Positions 44,172 through 54,477 of a stretch of DNA of 64,000 nucleotides are shown piece after piece. The DNA comes from Jeotgalicoccus coquinae (GTDB lineage Bacteria > Bacillota > Bacilli > Staphylococcales > Salinicoccaceae), in NCBI RefSeq assembly GCF_014207425.1, contig NZ_JACHFF010000001.1:952124-1016123 (forward strand), in the 5' to 3' direction. A program made the translations under genes and the position numbers. The stretch's first letter is position 1. Every line of letters starts with the position of its first letter. Under the pieces are notes generated by a model. The model was not told the origin of the DNA. It saw only the letters and a list, made by a program, of their open reading frames with translations, and made no database searches.

Positions 44172-44237
44172 CAAACGTATGTTCGTTAAATTAATCTACT
44201 TATCTATTTTTATATAAATTCATAAGTTTTGCAACAA
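44172..44237 (-). promoter_or_regulatory. parEC promoter with LexA-like box
   Basis: Minus strand: TTGTTG (44232-44237), 17-bp spacer, TATAAA (44209-44214), then CGAACATACGTTTG (44172-44185), a near match to the LexA consensus CGAACNNNNGTTCG, placed just downstream of the transcription start and before the ribosome-binding site. Confidence 0.7.
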
Positions 44238-44346
44238 AATATATAAAGTTGACATAATTATATTATAAGCCACTTTATAATTATATGTGCGAAAATATTA
44301 TTTTATGGTAAACTATTAATACCTGATAGCAAAAGGGGATTATTTA

Positions 44347-44937
44347 GTGTATACAGTTATTTTATTATTAATTTTCAGCTACCTTTTCGGCTCTATTCCA
44401 TTCGGCCTGATTATCAGCAAAACATTTTATAAAATTGATTTGCGCGAACACGGGAGCGGTAATGTCGGTACGACAAACACATTCCGTATCCTCGGCAAAA
44501 AAGCCGGTATCGTTGTCCTTGTACTCGATCTGCTGAAAGGTGCGATCCCAGTATGGGTGGCACTGCTCGTCAGTACCGACGTGGATTTCCCTGTAATTAT
44601 TTTCGGGGTTGTGGCAGCAATCGGCCACGTCTACTCGATATTTTTAAAATTTAAAGGCGGCAAAGCCGTTGCAACAGGCGGCGGTGCTTTATTAGCTGCG
44701 GCGCCTATTATTTTTCTGGTGGTGCTGGTGACGTTTTTAGTTACTTTAAAAGTATCGAAATACGTTTCACTCGGCAGCGTCTTTGCAGCCATTTCGCTTT
44801 TAATCAGCGTTTTTTTTACGGGTGACCCGTTTATCATCGGCTTTGGAATTATCCTTGGAATTATGGTGATTGTTAAACATATTTCCAATATGCAGCGCAT
44901 TAAAGAAGGCACTGAGCCTAAAATTACGTTCATGTAA
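44347..44937 (+). CDS. plsY: Acyl-phosphate:glycerol-3-phosphate acyltransferase PlsY
   Basis: 196 aa. Membrane enzyme making lysophosphatidic acid, first step of phospholipid synthesis. Motifs in order: SYLFGSIPFGLIISK, the LREHGSGNVGTTNTFR (motif 1, phosphate-binding), GHVYSIFLKFKGGKAVATGG (motif 2) and IVKHISNMQRIKEGTEPK (motif 3). Five membrane helices. GTG start at 44347 with GGGG eight bases upstream. Divergent from parE, as in staphylococci. Confidence 0.96.
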   Translation: MYTVILLLIFSYLFGSIPFGLIISKTFYKIDLREHGSGNVGTTNTFRILGKKAGIVVLVLDLLKGAIPVWVALLVSTDVDFPVIIFGVVAAIGHVYSIFLKFKGGKAVATGGGALLAAAPIIFLVVLVTFLVTLKVSKYVSLGSVFAAISLLISVFFTGDPFIIGFGIILGIMVIVKHISNMQRIKEGTEPKITFM

Positions 44938-44950
44938 ATGTCAATAAGAG

Positions 44951-44992
44951 AACGGCCTGAAGTCTGTACGGACTTTCAGGCCGTTTTTTTGG
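44951..44992 (+). terminator. Terminator of plsY
   Basis: AACGGCCTGAA / TTCAGGCCGTT followed by TTTTTTT. Confidence 0.93.
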
Positions 44993-45031
44993 TGTTGATT
45001 GATGCTGTGTGTTTTGGTGGCGGCGGGTGCT

Positions 45032-45190
45032 CATTGAGATAATCAGCTGTTTACTTCTCAACGGTGGTCGTTCATTGGGATGATTAGGCGTTTACTTCTC
45101 AACGGTGGTCGCTCGTTGGGATGATTAACTGTTTACTTCTCAATGACAGCTGCTGGTTGAAACGAGCAGCCGGCTGCGTCTCAACACGGC
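45032..45190. repeat. Four 41-bp tandem repeats (family C, copy 1)
   Basis: Units start at 45032, 45073, 45114 and 45155, exactly 41 bp apart. Consensus (C)(A/G)TTGGGATGATTA then TGTTTACTTCTCAACGGTGG; the fourth unit is diverged. It lies between the convergent plsY and acnA genes. Related units recur at 48820-48984. Confidence 0.82.
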
Positions 45191-45194
45191 CCTT

Positions 45195-45232
45195 AAAATA
45201 TAAATCCATCAAAGCGATGCTTTGATGGATTT
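45195..45232 (-). terminator. Terminator of acnA
   Basis: AAATCCATCAAAGC / GCTTTGATGGATTT (45202-45232) with a three-base loop; T-rich after it on the minus strand. Confidence 0.88.
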
Positions 45233-45250
45233 GTCAAACCAGTTTTTATA

Positions 45251-47962
45251 TTAAGCTGAAGCAATCTTCTTACGAAGTACAAGCTGTAAAATACCGCCGT
45301 GTCTGTAGTAGTCAGCTTCAACGTCTGAGTCGAAACGGACTTTAGCTTTGAAGTTAACTTTGTCGCCGTTTTCTTTCGTTGCAACAACATCGATCACTTC
45401 TCCTGCTGTAACACTTTCATCGATATTAATGTCGAAGCTTTCAGAACCGTCAATGCCGTGGTCTTCAGCATTTTCCCCGTTAACAAACTGTAATGGCAGA
45501 ACGCCCATCATTACTAAGTTTGAACGGTGGATACGTTCGTAGCTTGCAGCAAGTACTGCTTTAACACCAAGTAAGTTAGTACCTTTGGCTGCCCAGTCAC
45601 GGCTTGATCCCATACCGTAGTCGTCTCCGGCTACGATCATCAGGCCTGTGCCTTCTTCCTGATACTTCTCTGATGCTTCATAAATGCTTGTTACTTCACC
45701 AGTCGGCCAGTGAGTTGTGTATCCGCCCTCTGTACCCGGTGCAATCTGGTTGCGGATACGGATGTTTGCGAATGTTCCGCGTACCATTACTTCGTGGTTA
45801 CCGCGTCGTGAACCGTAAGAGTTAAAGTCACGAGGTGACACACCCTGTTCGATTAACCATTTACCTGCCGGTGTATCTTTACCGATCGCACCTGCCGGTG
45901 AAATGTGGTCAGTCGTTACAGAATCTCCAAATTTACCAAGTACGCGCAGACCGTTTAACGGTTCGATTGTACCTGCTTCTTTAGATAAGTTCTGGAAGAA
46001 TGACGGGTTTTGGATATATGTTGATTCGTCACCGAAGTCGTATAATGGTGCATCAGTCACTTCAATATTGTTCCACGTTTCGTTTGAATCGAATACTGTT
46101 TCGTATTCTTTTCTGAATAGTTCAGGCGTAACTGTAGACATTACAGTGTCTCTAACCTCTTTAATTGAAGGCCAGATATCTTTCATGAATACATCGTTAC
46201 CGTCTTTGTCCTGGCCAAGCGGCTCAGTGCGAAGATCGATATCTACTGTACCTGCAAGTGCGTATGCCACAACAAGCTGAGGCGAAGCTAAGTAGTTCGC
46301 TTTAACTAATGGGTGGATACGTCCTTCGAAGTTACGGTTACCTGATAATACAGATGATACGAGCATGTCGTCATCAACGATTGTTTTCGTTACTTCAGGA
46401 CGTAACGGACCTGAGTTACCGATACAAGTTGTACAACCGTAACCAACCAAGTTAAATCCAAGCTGGTCAAGGTACGGCTGAAGACCTGCATCTTCAAGAT
46501 ATCCTGTAACAACTTTAGACCCCGGTGCTAATGAAGTCTTCACGTACTTCGGCACTGTCAGTCCTTTTTCAACTGCTTTTTTAGCGATTAAACCTGCACC
46601 CAGCATAACGTACGGGTTAGATGTGTTTGTACATGAAGTAATTGCAGCAATAACAAGGTCACCGGTTTTCAGTTCGTCCTCGCCGCCGTCGTTGTACTTC
46701 ACAGTACCGGTTTTACTGAATTCTTCTTCAGTTAAGCCGTGACCGTGGTTACCGCTCTCAGCTGTAACTGATTTTCTGTATTCTTCTTTCATGTCTGAAA
46801 GCTTGATTAAATCCTGCGGACGTTTAGGACCTGCAAGAGATGATTCAACTGTAGACAGATCAAGTTCAACAACATCAGTGTAAGTTGGTTCTACTGACGC
46901 ATCGAAGAATAAGTTATTTGCTTTCAGGTATTCACGAACCACTTCAACGTGTTCAGCGTCGCGTCCTGTAAGTGTTAAGTAGTCAAGCGTTTCATCATCA
47001 ACTGCGAAGAAACCACAAGTTGCACCGTATTCAGGCGCCATGTTTGCGATTGTTGCGCGGTCGGCAAGCGGTAATTCTGTTACCCCCTGGCCGAAGAACT
47101 CAACAAATTTACCTACAACACCTTTTTTACGCAGCTCTTCAGTCACACGTAAAGCAAGGTCAGTTGCAGTTGTTCCTTCCGGTAATGAGTTAATCATTTT
47201 CACACCGATAACTTCAGGAACCGGGAAGTATGAAGGCTGTCCAAGCATACTTGCTTCAGCTTCGATACCGCCGACACCCCAACCCAGTACGCCAAGACCG
47301 TTGATCATTGTCGTGTGGGAGTCAGTACCTACAAGAGTATCCGGGAACAGAACTTCTGCGCCGTCTTCTTCTCTTGCGTGAACGACGTTAGCCAGGTACT
47401 CAAGGTTAACCTGGTGAACGATACCTGTCGCAGGCGGAACAGCCTGATAGTTATCGAACGCTTTAGTTGCCCAGCGAAGGAACTCATAACGCTCCATGTT
47501 ACGCTCGAACTCCAGGTCCATGTTTTTCTGTAATGCGTTCATGCTGCCGTACTCATCAACCTGTACAGAGTGGTCAATTACTAAGTCAACCGGTACTTCA
47601 GGGTTGATCTTCTGAACGTCTCCGCCCACTGCTTCCATCGCTGTACGAAGTGAAGCAAGGTCAACTACCGCAGGTACCCCTGTGAAATCCTGCAGAATAA
47701 CGCGGGAAGGTTTAAATGGAACTTCTTTACCTTTAATATCCCCTTTATCCCAGTTTGCCAATGCTTCAATGTGTTTATCATTAATAACACTGCCGTCATA
47801 CTGTCTTAATACTGACTCCAGTAATACACGGATTGAATACGGTAACTTTTCAGAATTGCTCATGCCTGAATCTGCCAGTGACTGCAGACTGTAATAAGTA
47901 TAATCTTTACCATTCACTGATAATGTCTGACGTGAATTGTCTTTTACGTTTTTTGACATCAT
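45251..47962 (-). CDS. acnA: Aconitate hydratase
   Basis: 903 aa, usual AcnA length. Iron-sulfur enzyme of the citric-acid cycle, interconverting citrate and isocitrate. The three cluster cysteines are in [12 protein letters not shown] (about residue 440) and [13 protein letters not shown] (about 506-509). Substrate-site blocks [20 protein letters not shown] and [16 protein letters not shown] are intact. GAGGGGG precedes the ATG pair at the start. Own promoter region and terminator. Confidence 0.97.
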   Translation of the reverse strand: MMSKNVKDNSRQTLSVNGKDYTYYSLQSLADSGMSNSEKLPYSIRVLLESVLRQYDGSVINDKHIEALANWDKGDIKGKEVPFKPSRVILQDFTGVPAVVDLASLRTAMEAVGGDVQKINPEVPVDLVIDHSVQVDEYGSMNALQKNMDLEFERNMERYEFLRWATKAFDNYQAVPPATGIVHQVNLEYLANVVHAREEDGAEVLFPDTLVGTDSHTTMINGLGVLGWGVGGIEAEASMLGQPSYFPVPEVIGVKMINSLPEGTTATDLALRVTEELRKKGVVGKFVEFFGQGVTELPLADRATIANMAPEYGATCGFFAVDDETLDYLTLTGRDAEHVEVVREYLKANNLFFDASVEPTYTDVVELDLSTVESSLAGPKRPQDLIKLSDMKEEYRKSVTAESGNHGHGLTEEEFSKTGTVKYNDGGEDELKTGDLVIAAITSCTNTSNPYVMLGAGLIAKKAVEKGLTVPKYVKTSLAPGSKVVTGYLEDAGLQPYLDQLGFNLVGYGCTTCIGNSGPLRPEVTKTIVDDDMLVSSVLSGNRNFEGRIHPLVKANYLASPQLVVAYALAGTVDIDLRTEPLGQDKDGNDVFMKDIWPSIKEVRDTVMSTVTPELFRKEYETVFDSNETWNNIEVTDAPLYDFGDESTYIQNPSFFQNLSKEAGTIEPLNGLRVLGKFGDSVTTDHISPAGAIGKDTPAGKWLIEQGVSPRDFNSYGSRRGNHEVMVRGTFANIRIRNQIAPGTEGGYTTHWPTGEVTSIYEASEKYQEEGTGLMIVAGDDYGMGSSRDWAAKGTNLLGVKAVLAASYERIHRSNLVMMGVLPLQFVNGENAEDHGIDGSESFDINIDESVTAGEVIDVVATKENGDKVNFKAKVRFDSDVEADYYRHGGILQLVLRKKIASA

Positions 47963-48167
47963 TAAAAGCCCCCTCTAAATTTAGTCATCCTAATTGTATA
48001 CTTACTCCAGCAATAAAGTAAATGCTTTCACCCAAACTTGTGATATGAATAAGCTTGCACATAGAATAACCTTTACTTATCTTAAATTATAACATTCATA
48101 ACTAAACATTATGAGTATTTTGCCTGTGTTAAAATTGAGTTAAGAATATTAATATGTAAATTAACAC

Positions 48168-48195
48168 TTGAAATCAAGTATTTTTCATGTAATAT
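48168..48195 (+). promoter_or_regulatory. mscL promoter
   Basis: TTGAAA (48168-48173), 16-bp spacer, TAATAT (48190-48195). Confidence 0.7.
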
Positions 48196-48235
48196 TAGAA
48201 GAAGTTATATAATTACTAACAAAGGTGGTCATATT

Positions 48236-48622
48236 ATGTGGCAGGAATTTAAAGACTTTATGCTGCGCGGGAACGTTTTGGACCTGGCAGTGGCAGTAGT
48301 TATCGGGGCAGCGTTTGGTAAGATTGTACAGGCGTTGGTTGAAAACATCATCATGCCTTTAATCGCTTTAATATTCGGCGACACTGATTTCGCGTCAGAC
48401 TGGGTGTACATGGGTATTACATACGGTGTGTTCATTCAGGCGATCATCGACTTCATTATTATCGGTGCAGCAGTATTCGTATTCGTTAAAGTTGTTAACA
48501 AGTTAACGAAAAACAAATTTGTTGAAGAAGAAGTTGAGGACGAATCACTTGTGCTTTTACGCGAAATGAGAGACTCATTAAAAGGTCTGGAAGACAGCAA
48601 AAAAGATGGTACTGGTTTATAA
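48236..48622 (+). CDS. mscL: Large-conductance mechanosensitive channel MscL
   Basis: 128 aa, typical MscL length. Membrane pore that opens under turgor shock. N-terminal amphipathic helix and TM1 [20 protein letters not shown] then [20 protein letters not shown], periplasmic loop, TM2 ([20 protein letters not shown]) and a charged C-terminal helix ending in a coiled coil. AAAGGTGG precedes the ATG. Confidence 0.96.
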   Translation: MWQEFKDFMLRGNVLDLAVAVVIGAAFGKIVQALVENIIMPLIALIFGDTDFASDWVYMGITYGVFIQAIIDFIIIGAAVFVFVKVVNKLTKNKFVEEEVEDESLVLLREMRDSLKGLEDSKKDGTGL

Positions 48623-48640
48623 TTTTTATTTATTTTTTTT

Positions 48641-48672
48641 GGGAGGGCACATTGGGTGCTCTCTTTTTTTTG
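48641..48672 (+). terminator. Terminator of mscL
   Basis: GAGGGCAC / GGTGCTCTC with a four-base loop and a run of eight T. A second hairpin, CCTCCCCGAAG with CTTTTGGGGAGG, follows at about 48731-48775. Confidence 0.85.
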
Positions 48673-48819
48673 TACTTTGGAAAATTATGATTGCTTATTT
48701 ACTGCAACGGTGTCTCATGTATACATAAACCTCCCCGAAGGATATAAAATTTTAATCTTACGTCTTTTGGGGAGGCAGCCAGGCGGAGCGCGACAGTTTT
48801 CAACTTTCTATCGAAACTT

Positions 48820-48984
48820 CATTGGGGCGAATACAGTTATTCGTCCCATCGTTAACCTCTCAATGGGATGATTTGTATTATTCGTCTCATTGTACGGTTC
48901 TCATTGGGTTAATAGTTCTTTATCGTCTCAATGTCCCCGTCTCATTGAGACAATTAGATGTATTCGTCCCAATGAACGCAAAAT
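48820..48984. repeat. Four 41-bp tandem palindromic repeats (family C, copy 2)
   Basis: Units start at 48820, 48861, 48902 and 48943, exactly 41 bp apart. Each can fold as CATTGGGRYGAAT...ATTCGTCYCAATG, for example 48861-48892. The 41-bp period and the CATTGGGATGATT element link it to 45032-45190. It lies between the convergent mscL and folC genes. Confidence 0.82.
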
Positions 48985-49014
48985 AGCAGCAGAGGATTTC
49001 TCCCCTGCTGCTTC
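48981..49014 (-). terminator. Terminator of valS-folC
   Basis: GCAGCAGAGG / CCCCTGCTGC around ATTTCT (48986-49011), followed on the minus strand by TATTTTG. Confidence 0.75.
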
Positions 49015-49023
49015 AATACTAAT

Positions 49024-50289
49024 CTATTTATCTCTTAAACCCTGTTTCACTTCGCTGATGAAGTACAGACTGCCTGTAACAAGCAGCAGCTCTCCATCGA
49101 AGTGCTTCACATAGTCCACATAATCTTTGACAAAATGCTTATTCGGATGATCGATTGAGTTAAACAGCACTTCCCCGTCTTCTGCTTTAAAGAAGTCGAA
49201 TTCCGTTACATTAAAGGTGTCCGCCAGCATGCCGATTTTATACACCATCGTGTCCAGCGGCTTGCCTTTTACTGCAGAGAACAGCACTGTAATCTTTTTA
49301 TCGGGATAATTTTCACGCATCGTATCTACAAGCGCATCCACCGCTTCATTGTTATGCGCACCGTCCAATATGATAATCGGATCTTCGCTGATTCGCTCAA
49401 TACGCCCGGTCCAGAACGTCTTCTCAACGCCCTGGATCATTTTGTTCACATCCAGCTTAACGAGGTCACGTTCCATCATTTCAAGGAGTGCTGCGATCGC
49501 GATTGATGCATTTTCCTGCTGGTGGCGGCCGAGCATTTCAAGGCGAATATCGTCAAAGTCATATTTGCCGTATTTAAAGCTGAATTCCTCACCGTCAGTG
49601 ACTAAAATCACATCGCGTTCGAGTTCAATGCCTTTAGCATTTTTCTCATCAAGCACCTTATAGATATAGTCGCGGCACGTTTCGTCTTTTACGTTAAAGA
49701 CCAGCGGAATGCCTTCTTTAATCACACCCGATTTATCTTTCGTAATTTCGAGCAGCGTATCACCGAGAATATCGATATGGTCCATACCGATACTTGTCAG
49801 TAAAGTCATTACCGGTCTGAAGACGTTCGTCGAGTCATGCGTGGCACCGAGACCCGCTTCAACCAGCACATAATCCACCGGGTGCACATTTCCAAAGTAG
49901 ACGAACATCATCATCGTAATGATTTCAAATTCCGTAGAATTGCCTAAGTCCGTTTCCTCTACCAGCTGCTCTGACACCGGGCGCACTATGTTCGCCAGCA
50001 TCGCAATGTCTTCGTCGGGTATCGGCTTGCCGTTGATCGAAATGCGCTCGTTGAATACTTCGATATACGGGGACGTAAATGTCCCCACTGTATAGCCGTT
50101 TTCATTCAGAGCGCTGCGCATATACGACAGCGTCGAGCCTTTGCCATTGGTGCCGACAATATGCACACCGGTAATCTTTCTTTCGGGATGGTCGAGTTTC
50201 TCAAGCATCCATTCCATGCGTTTGACTCCGGGCTTAATTCCAAATTTCGTCCGTTCGTGTATCCACTGCAGGCTCTCCTGATAATCCAT
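49024..50289 (-). CDS. folC: Folylpolyglutamate/dihydrofolate synthase
   Basis: 421 aa. ATP-dependent Mur-ligase-like enzyme that adds glutamates to folates. P-loop GTNGKGS (G46-S52), omega-loop region TFTSPYIEVFNERI, GLGATHDSTN, and LDGAHNNEAVDALV in the C-terminal domain. It lies 3 bp downstream of valS and is cotranscribed, as in staphylococci and bacilli. Confidence 0.95.
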   Translation of the reverse strand: MDYQESLQWIHERTKFGIKPGVKRMEWMLEKLDHPERKITGVHIVGTNGKGSTLSYMRSALNENGYTVGTFTSPYIEVFNERISINGKPIPDEDIAMLANIVRPVSEQLVEETDLGNSTEFEIITMMMFVYFGNVHPVDYVLVEAGLGATHDSTNVFRPVMTLLTSIGMDHIDILGDTLLEITKDKSGVIKEGIPLVFNVKDETCRDYIYKVLDEKNAKGIELERDVILVTDGEEFSFKYGKYDFDDIRLEMLGRHQQENASIAIAALLEMMERDLVKLDVNKMIQGVEKTFWTGRIERISEDPIIILDGAHNNEAVDALVDTMRENYPDKKITVLFSAVKGKPLDTMVYKIGMLADTFNVTEFDFFKAEDGEVLFNSIDHPNKHFVKDYVDYVKHFDGELLLVTGSLYFISEVKQGLRDK

Positions 50290-50292
50290 AGG

Positions 50293-52923
50293 CTATTCCA
50301 CACCTCTCATGCTGTTCAGGCGTGCCTCAACTTCTTCATACTGTGCTTTGTAGCCCGCTTGTTTTTTACGTTCTTCATCAACGATTTTCTCCGGAGCGTT
50401 GCTCACGAATTTCTCGTTATTTAACTTGCCTGATACACGTTTCAGTTCGCCTGACAGACGTTCCAGTTCTTTTTCAAGACGTGCAATTTCTTCTTCTTTG
50501 TTAATTAATCCTGCAAGCGGCAGTACAACTGTTGCTCCTTTAACGACATCTGTCTTATCGTCGTCGCCTTTATCGATTGAAGCAGCGATCGTTAAGTTTT
50601 CAGGATTTGTGAAGCGTTCGATATAATGCTTGTTACGTTCAACAGCAGCACGGCGGTTTTCATCTTTGACTTCAAGTTTAATGTCGATCGGTTTGGATAA
50701 CGGCGTATTCACTTCATTACGTGTCGTTCTGACCGATTTAATAATACTTACCAGCAGTTCCATTTCAGCTGAAGCGTCGTCGAAGTTCAATGACCCGTCA
50801 ACTTCCGGCCATTCGCTGACTACGATTGAAGTCTCTTTATTGATTGTCTGATAAATTTCATCCGTCACAAACGGCATGAACGGGTGAAGCATCTTCAGAA
50901 TCTTATCCAGAGTATACAGCAGTACTGAACGCGTCATCTGTTTCTCTTCATCAGTACCGTGAGTCATCGGCACTTTCGCCATTTCGATATACCAGTCACA
51001 AAAGTCATCCCAGATGAAGTTGTATAACGCGCGTCCCACTTCACCGAACTCGTAGTCTTCAGACAGACGTGTAACATCTGCGATTGTTTCGTTTAGGCGT
51101 GTCAGTATCCACTTGTCAGCGAGTGATTTATCGCCTTCTAAGTTAATGTCTTCAAGTGTGAAGTCTTCACCGATATTCATTAACGCAAAACGCGAAGCGT
51201 TCCAGATTTTGTTAATGAAGTTCCATACGCTTTCCACTTTCTCGTCTGAATAGCGTAAATCCTGACCCGGCGTTGAACCTGTAGACAGGAAGTAACGCAG
51301 TGCATCCGCACCGTACTTCTCGATAACATCCATCGGATCTACACCGTTGCCGAGTGATTTCGACATCTTGCGGTTCTGCTCGTCACGTACAAGACCGTGC
51401 AGCAGTACATCATCAAATGGTTTCTCGCCTGTCTGCTCTAAAGATGAGAAAATCATACGCGCGACCCAGAAGAAGATAATGTCGTAACCTGTAACCAGTA
51501 CATTCGTCGGGAAGTACTTAGCGAGGTCCGGCGTGTCGTCCGGCCAGCCCATTGTAGAGAACGGCCATAAGGCGCTTGAGAACCAGGTATCGAGGACATC
51601 TTCGTCCTGCGTCCAGTTTTCAATGTCCGAAGGTGCTTCTTCGCCGACGTACAGTTCGCCTGTTTCATTGTGGTACCAGGCAGGAATCTGATGGCCCCAC
51701 CATAACTGGCGTGAAATGACCCAGTCTCGGATATTTTCCATCCAGCCGTTAAACGTATGTTCAAAACGATTTGGAACGAAGTCAATACGGTTATCCGTTT
51801 CCTGGTTTTTAAGACTCTTCTCAGCTAAAGGCTGCATGCTGACAAACCACTGCGTTGAAAGATAAGGCTCAACAATGGCGTTAGAGCGCTCAGAGTGCCC
51901 GACAGAGTGCACGTGAGATTCAATCTTAATCATAAAGCCCTGTTCTTCAAGATCTTTAACCAGCTGCTTGCGGCAGTCGAAACGGTCCATACCTTCATAC
52001 TGTCCGCCCAGTTCATTAATTGTTCCGTCAGGATGCATTACGTTAATACGCTCAAGATCGTGACGGTTACCAATTTCAAAGTCATTCGGGTCGTGTGCCG
52101 GCGTCACTTTCATTGCACCTGAACCGAATTCCTGCTCAACGTAGGAATCCGCAATAATCGGCAGCTCACGGCCAACGATTGGCAGTGTGACAGTCTTACC
52201 GATAAAGTCCTGATAGCGTTCGTCATCCGGGTGCACAACCACCGCAGTATCACCGAGCATTGTTTCAGGACGCGTTGTTGCGATCTCCAGGAAGCCTGAA
52301 CCGTCAGTTAACGGATACTTCACATGGTAGAAGCTGCCTTCGATATCTTTATGAATCACTTCAATATCACTGAGTGCCGTCTGTGTTAACGGATCCCAGT
52401 TAATAATATATTCACCGCGGTAAATTAAATCCTTGTTGTACATATCAACGAATACTTTGCGGACTGCTTTGGACAGACCTTCATCCAGTGTAAAGCGCTC
52501 TTTATCGTAATCAAGACCAAGTCCCATTTTTGCCCACTGCTCGCGTATATGGCCTGCATATTCCTCTTTCCAGTTCCATGCATGCTCGATAAACTTCTCG
52601 CGGCCGATTTCAGCAGGCTTAATGCCCGCTTCACGGAGGCGTGCATCCACTTTAGCCTGCGTTGCGATGCCCGCGTGGTCCATGCCCGGCAGATACAGTA
52701 CATCGTAGCCCTGCATACGCTTCATGCGCGTGATGATGTCCTGCAGCGTCGTATCCCATGCGTGACCGAGGTGCAGTTTACCCGTGACGTTCGGGGGCGG
52801 GATAACGATGGAGAACGGTTCTTTGTCGCTGTTTACGTCAGATTTAAATAACCCCTGCTCTACCCATTTGTCGTACTTGCCTTGTTCAACTTCAGCCGGA
52901 TTATACTTTTTCGGCATTTCCAT
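50293..52923 (-). CDS. valS: Valyl-tRNA synthetase
   Basis: 876 aa. Class I synthetase. HIGH-type motif HLGH (about residues 51-54 in [13 protein letters not shown]), editing domain with [26 protein letters not shown] (about 520), tRNA-binding anticodon domain and the valyl-specific C-terminal coiled coil ([20 protein letters not shown]). Start at ATG 52921-52923, with GGAG eight bases upstream; the GTG three codons earlier is less well placed. Controlled by a T-box leader upstream. Confidence 0.97.
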   Translation of the reverse strand: MEMPKKYNPAEVEQGKYDKWVEQGLFKSDVNSDKEPFSIVIPPPNVTGKLHLGHAWDTTLQDIITRMKRMQGYDVLYLPGMDHAGIATQAKVDARLREAGIKPAEIGREKFIEHAWNWKEEYAGHIREQWAKMGLGLDYDKERFTLDEGLSKAVRKVFVDMYNKDLIYRGEYIINWDPLTQTALSDIEVIHKDIEGSFYHVKYPLTDGSGFLEIATTRPETMLGDTAVVVHPDDERYQDFIGKTVTLPIVGRELPIIADSYVEQEFGSGAMKVTPAHDPNDFEIGNRHDLERINVMHPDGTINELGGQYEGMDRFDCRKQLVKDLEEQGFMIKIESHVHSVGHSERSNAIVEPYLSTQWFVSMQPLAEKSLKNQETDNRIDFVPNRFEHTFNGWMENIRDWVISRQLWWGHQIPAWYHNETGELYVGEEAPSDIENWTQDEDVLDTWFSSALWPFSTMGWPDDTPDLAKYFPTNVLVTGYDIIFFWVARMIFSSLEQTGEKPFDDVLLHGLVRDEQNRKMSKSLGNGVDPMDVIEKYGADALRYFLSTGSTPGQDLRYSDEKVESVWNFINKIWNASRFALMNIGEDFTLEDINLEGDKSLADKWILTRLNETIADVTRLSEDYEFGEVGRALYNFIWDDFCDWYIEMAKVPMTHGTDEEKQMTRSVLLYTLDKILKMLHPFMPFVTDEIYQTINKETSIVVSEWPEVDGSLNFDDASAEMELLVSIIKSVRTTRNEVNTPLSKPIDIKLEVKDENRRAAVERNKHYIERFTNPENLTIAASIDKGDDDKTDVVKGATVVLPLAGLINKEEEIARLEKELERLSGELKRVSGKLNNEKFVSNAPEKIVDEERKKQAGYKAQYEEVEARLNSMRGVE

Positions 52924-52954
52924 AACGATCACTCCTCATAATTTTAAAAACAAA

Positions 52955-53224
52955 AAAACTCCAGTCCATAAATAGGACGGGAGTTCCGCGGTGCCACCTA
53001 AATTCAGGCATAATTACTGCCTGCATCTCAACTTGGTGATTAACGCTCACCGCACGTTTCGGATTACTTGCCTCTGGCGGGACGGATTTTACTTCGTTCC
53101 CTCAGCGTTCACACAAAACTTATCATAGTTACTTTCACTGTAGGCACCGGTAAACTTTCACCAACCGTTTACTCTCTTTTACGCCTGCATACAGCTACTC
53201 TTCTACGTCTCTTATTATTTATAT
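52955..53224 (-). promoter_or_regulatory. T-box riboswitch leader of valS
   Basis: The canonical T-box sequence GGTGGCACCGCGG is present (52986-52998, minus strand), followed directly by the terminator AACTCC-GTCC / GGAC-GGAGTT (52957-52985) and a T-run. The 5' stem I region lies at about 53110-53215. The codon GUA (53130-53132) in AAAGTAACT sits where the specifier loop is expected and would read tRNA-Val. Uncharged tRNA-Val would stabilise the antiterminator and switch on valS-folC. Confidence 0.92.
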
Positions 53225-53230
53225 AAGTTA

Positions 53231-53259
53231 ATATTATGCGACTTTTAAATAACTGTCAA
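53231..53259 (-). promoter_or_regulatory. valS promoter
   Basis: Minus strand: TTGACA (53254-53259), 17-bp spacer, TAATAT (53231-53236). Confidence 0.85.
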
Positions 53260-53271
53260 GATTGAAGTGGC

Positions 53272-54345
53272 TTACTGTTTCGCCTGTTTCGCGCGTTTTC
53301 TGCTGAGATATTTTAAATAGTAGCCGACGATCGGTACGACGACGATAATGATGAAGAAAATTCTGAAGATGTGGTAACTCGAAATCATCGCAATGTTCCC
53401 GCCGGTTTCAATCGCAATTACGATAATCTGTCCCAGTCCGCCCGGTGCGGCACTCAGGAACAAGTCGTTAAACTGATGCGATGTGAACAGCTGGAAAACG
53501 AATACGATAAACATTGTCCCGAAAATCAGCAGCAGGTTCTGGAGCAGTATTGAGAATATCAGACGTTTGTTCAGCTGTGTCATTAATGATGCAATCTGCA
53601 GTCCGATACGGATACCGAACAGTATTTGCGCAATATTAATAAAAACGAGATCCAGTGAGAATTCTATTCCCGTCGTTAAGTTCCATATAATTAAAACGAT
53701 AATCGGTCCGAGCATTAAACTCGCCGGGAATTTTATCTTGTCGAGAATAAAAATGAGCGCGAATGCAGCAATCGGGATAATGAGCATTTCCGGAGTAAAG
53801 ATTGTCGAAATGTAATCGACCGCGACCGCTTCGGCACCGACGTCGGCACGCGGTGTAAAGATACCTGCGACGAACGGGACGATCAGCACGATTAATATAA
53901 TCCGCGACATCTGAGTGAGCGTCACGAGCAGTATGTCCGCACGCTTCTCCTCCTCCGCCATAATCAGCATCTGGGATAACGCACCCGGTACCGAAGCGAG
54001 AATCGCTGTTTCCGGTGTACTGCCGGTCAGGTATATAAAGAACCGTGACAGTACGAGACTGAGTATAAGAACGAGAATTGTCATAAGAAAAATATTAAAC
54101 AAGTCAGCCCGCATATCCATTAAAGCATCGAGAGTCAGAGTGGAGCCGATTTCGATGGCCATGATGGCAACACCGAGATTACCGAGCCAGCGCGGGAAAA
54201 AGAGTTCACGCTTGACCAGTCTGATGTAGAGAATTGTCGCAATCATTGAGCCGAAGAGCCATGGCAGAATCATTCCTATTGCAGAGAGACCTGACGAAAT
54301 CAGGGCCGCCGCAGCGACGAGCAGCAGAAAACGAAGTACTTTCAT
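53272..54345 (-). CDS. AbrB-family membrane protein (putative transporter)
   Basis: 357 aa, about ten membrane helices in two similar halves. It matches the AbrB/'putative ammonia monooxygenase' transporter family (not the AbrB regulator): GMILPWLFGSMIATILYIRL and SVPGALSQMLIMAEEEKRAD in the first half, LSAAPGGLGQIIVIAIETGG in the second. Function unknown. AAGGTG precedes the ATG. It starts just beside the 41-bp repeat array. Confidence 0.85.
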   Translation of the reverse strand: MKVLRFLLLVAAAALISSGLSAIGMILPWLFGSMIATILYIRLVKRELFFPRWLGNLGVAIMAIEIGSTLTLDALMDMRADLFNIFLMTILVLILSLVLSRFFIYLTGSTPETAILASVPGALSQMLIMAEEEKRADILLVTLTQMSRIILIVLIVPFVAGIFTPRADVGAEAVAVDYISTIFTPEMLIIPIAAFALIFILDKIKFPASLMLGPIIVLIIWNLTTGIEFSLDLVFINIAQILFGIRIGLQIASLMTQLNKRLIFSILLQNLLLIFGTMFIVFVFQLFTSHQFNDLFLSAAPGGLGQIIVIAIETGGNIAMISSYHIFRIFFIIIVVVPIVGYYLKYLSRKRAKQAKQ

Positions 54346-54477
54346 AAAATCACCTTATCTATTCAAGTGTCATATATAATAATAACTTATATTTCCAGTG
54401 ATATAAAGTAAGTTGCATTTTACACTTTATTCAGAAAATTATGGTGTGGGTGGATGTTGTGGTGTGTGCAGGTGGTT

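Noticed and set aside
44249-44281. TTGACA and TATAAT as a plsY promoter
   Set aside because: The two hexamers are 21 bp apart, too far for a normal sigma-A promoter; the real promoter may use another -10 nearer the gene.
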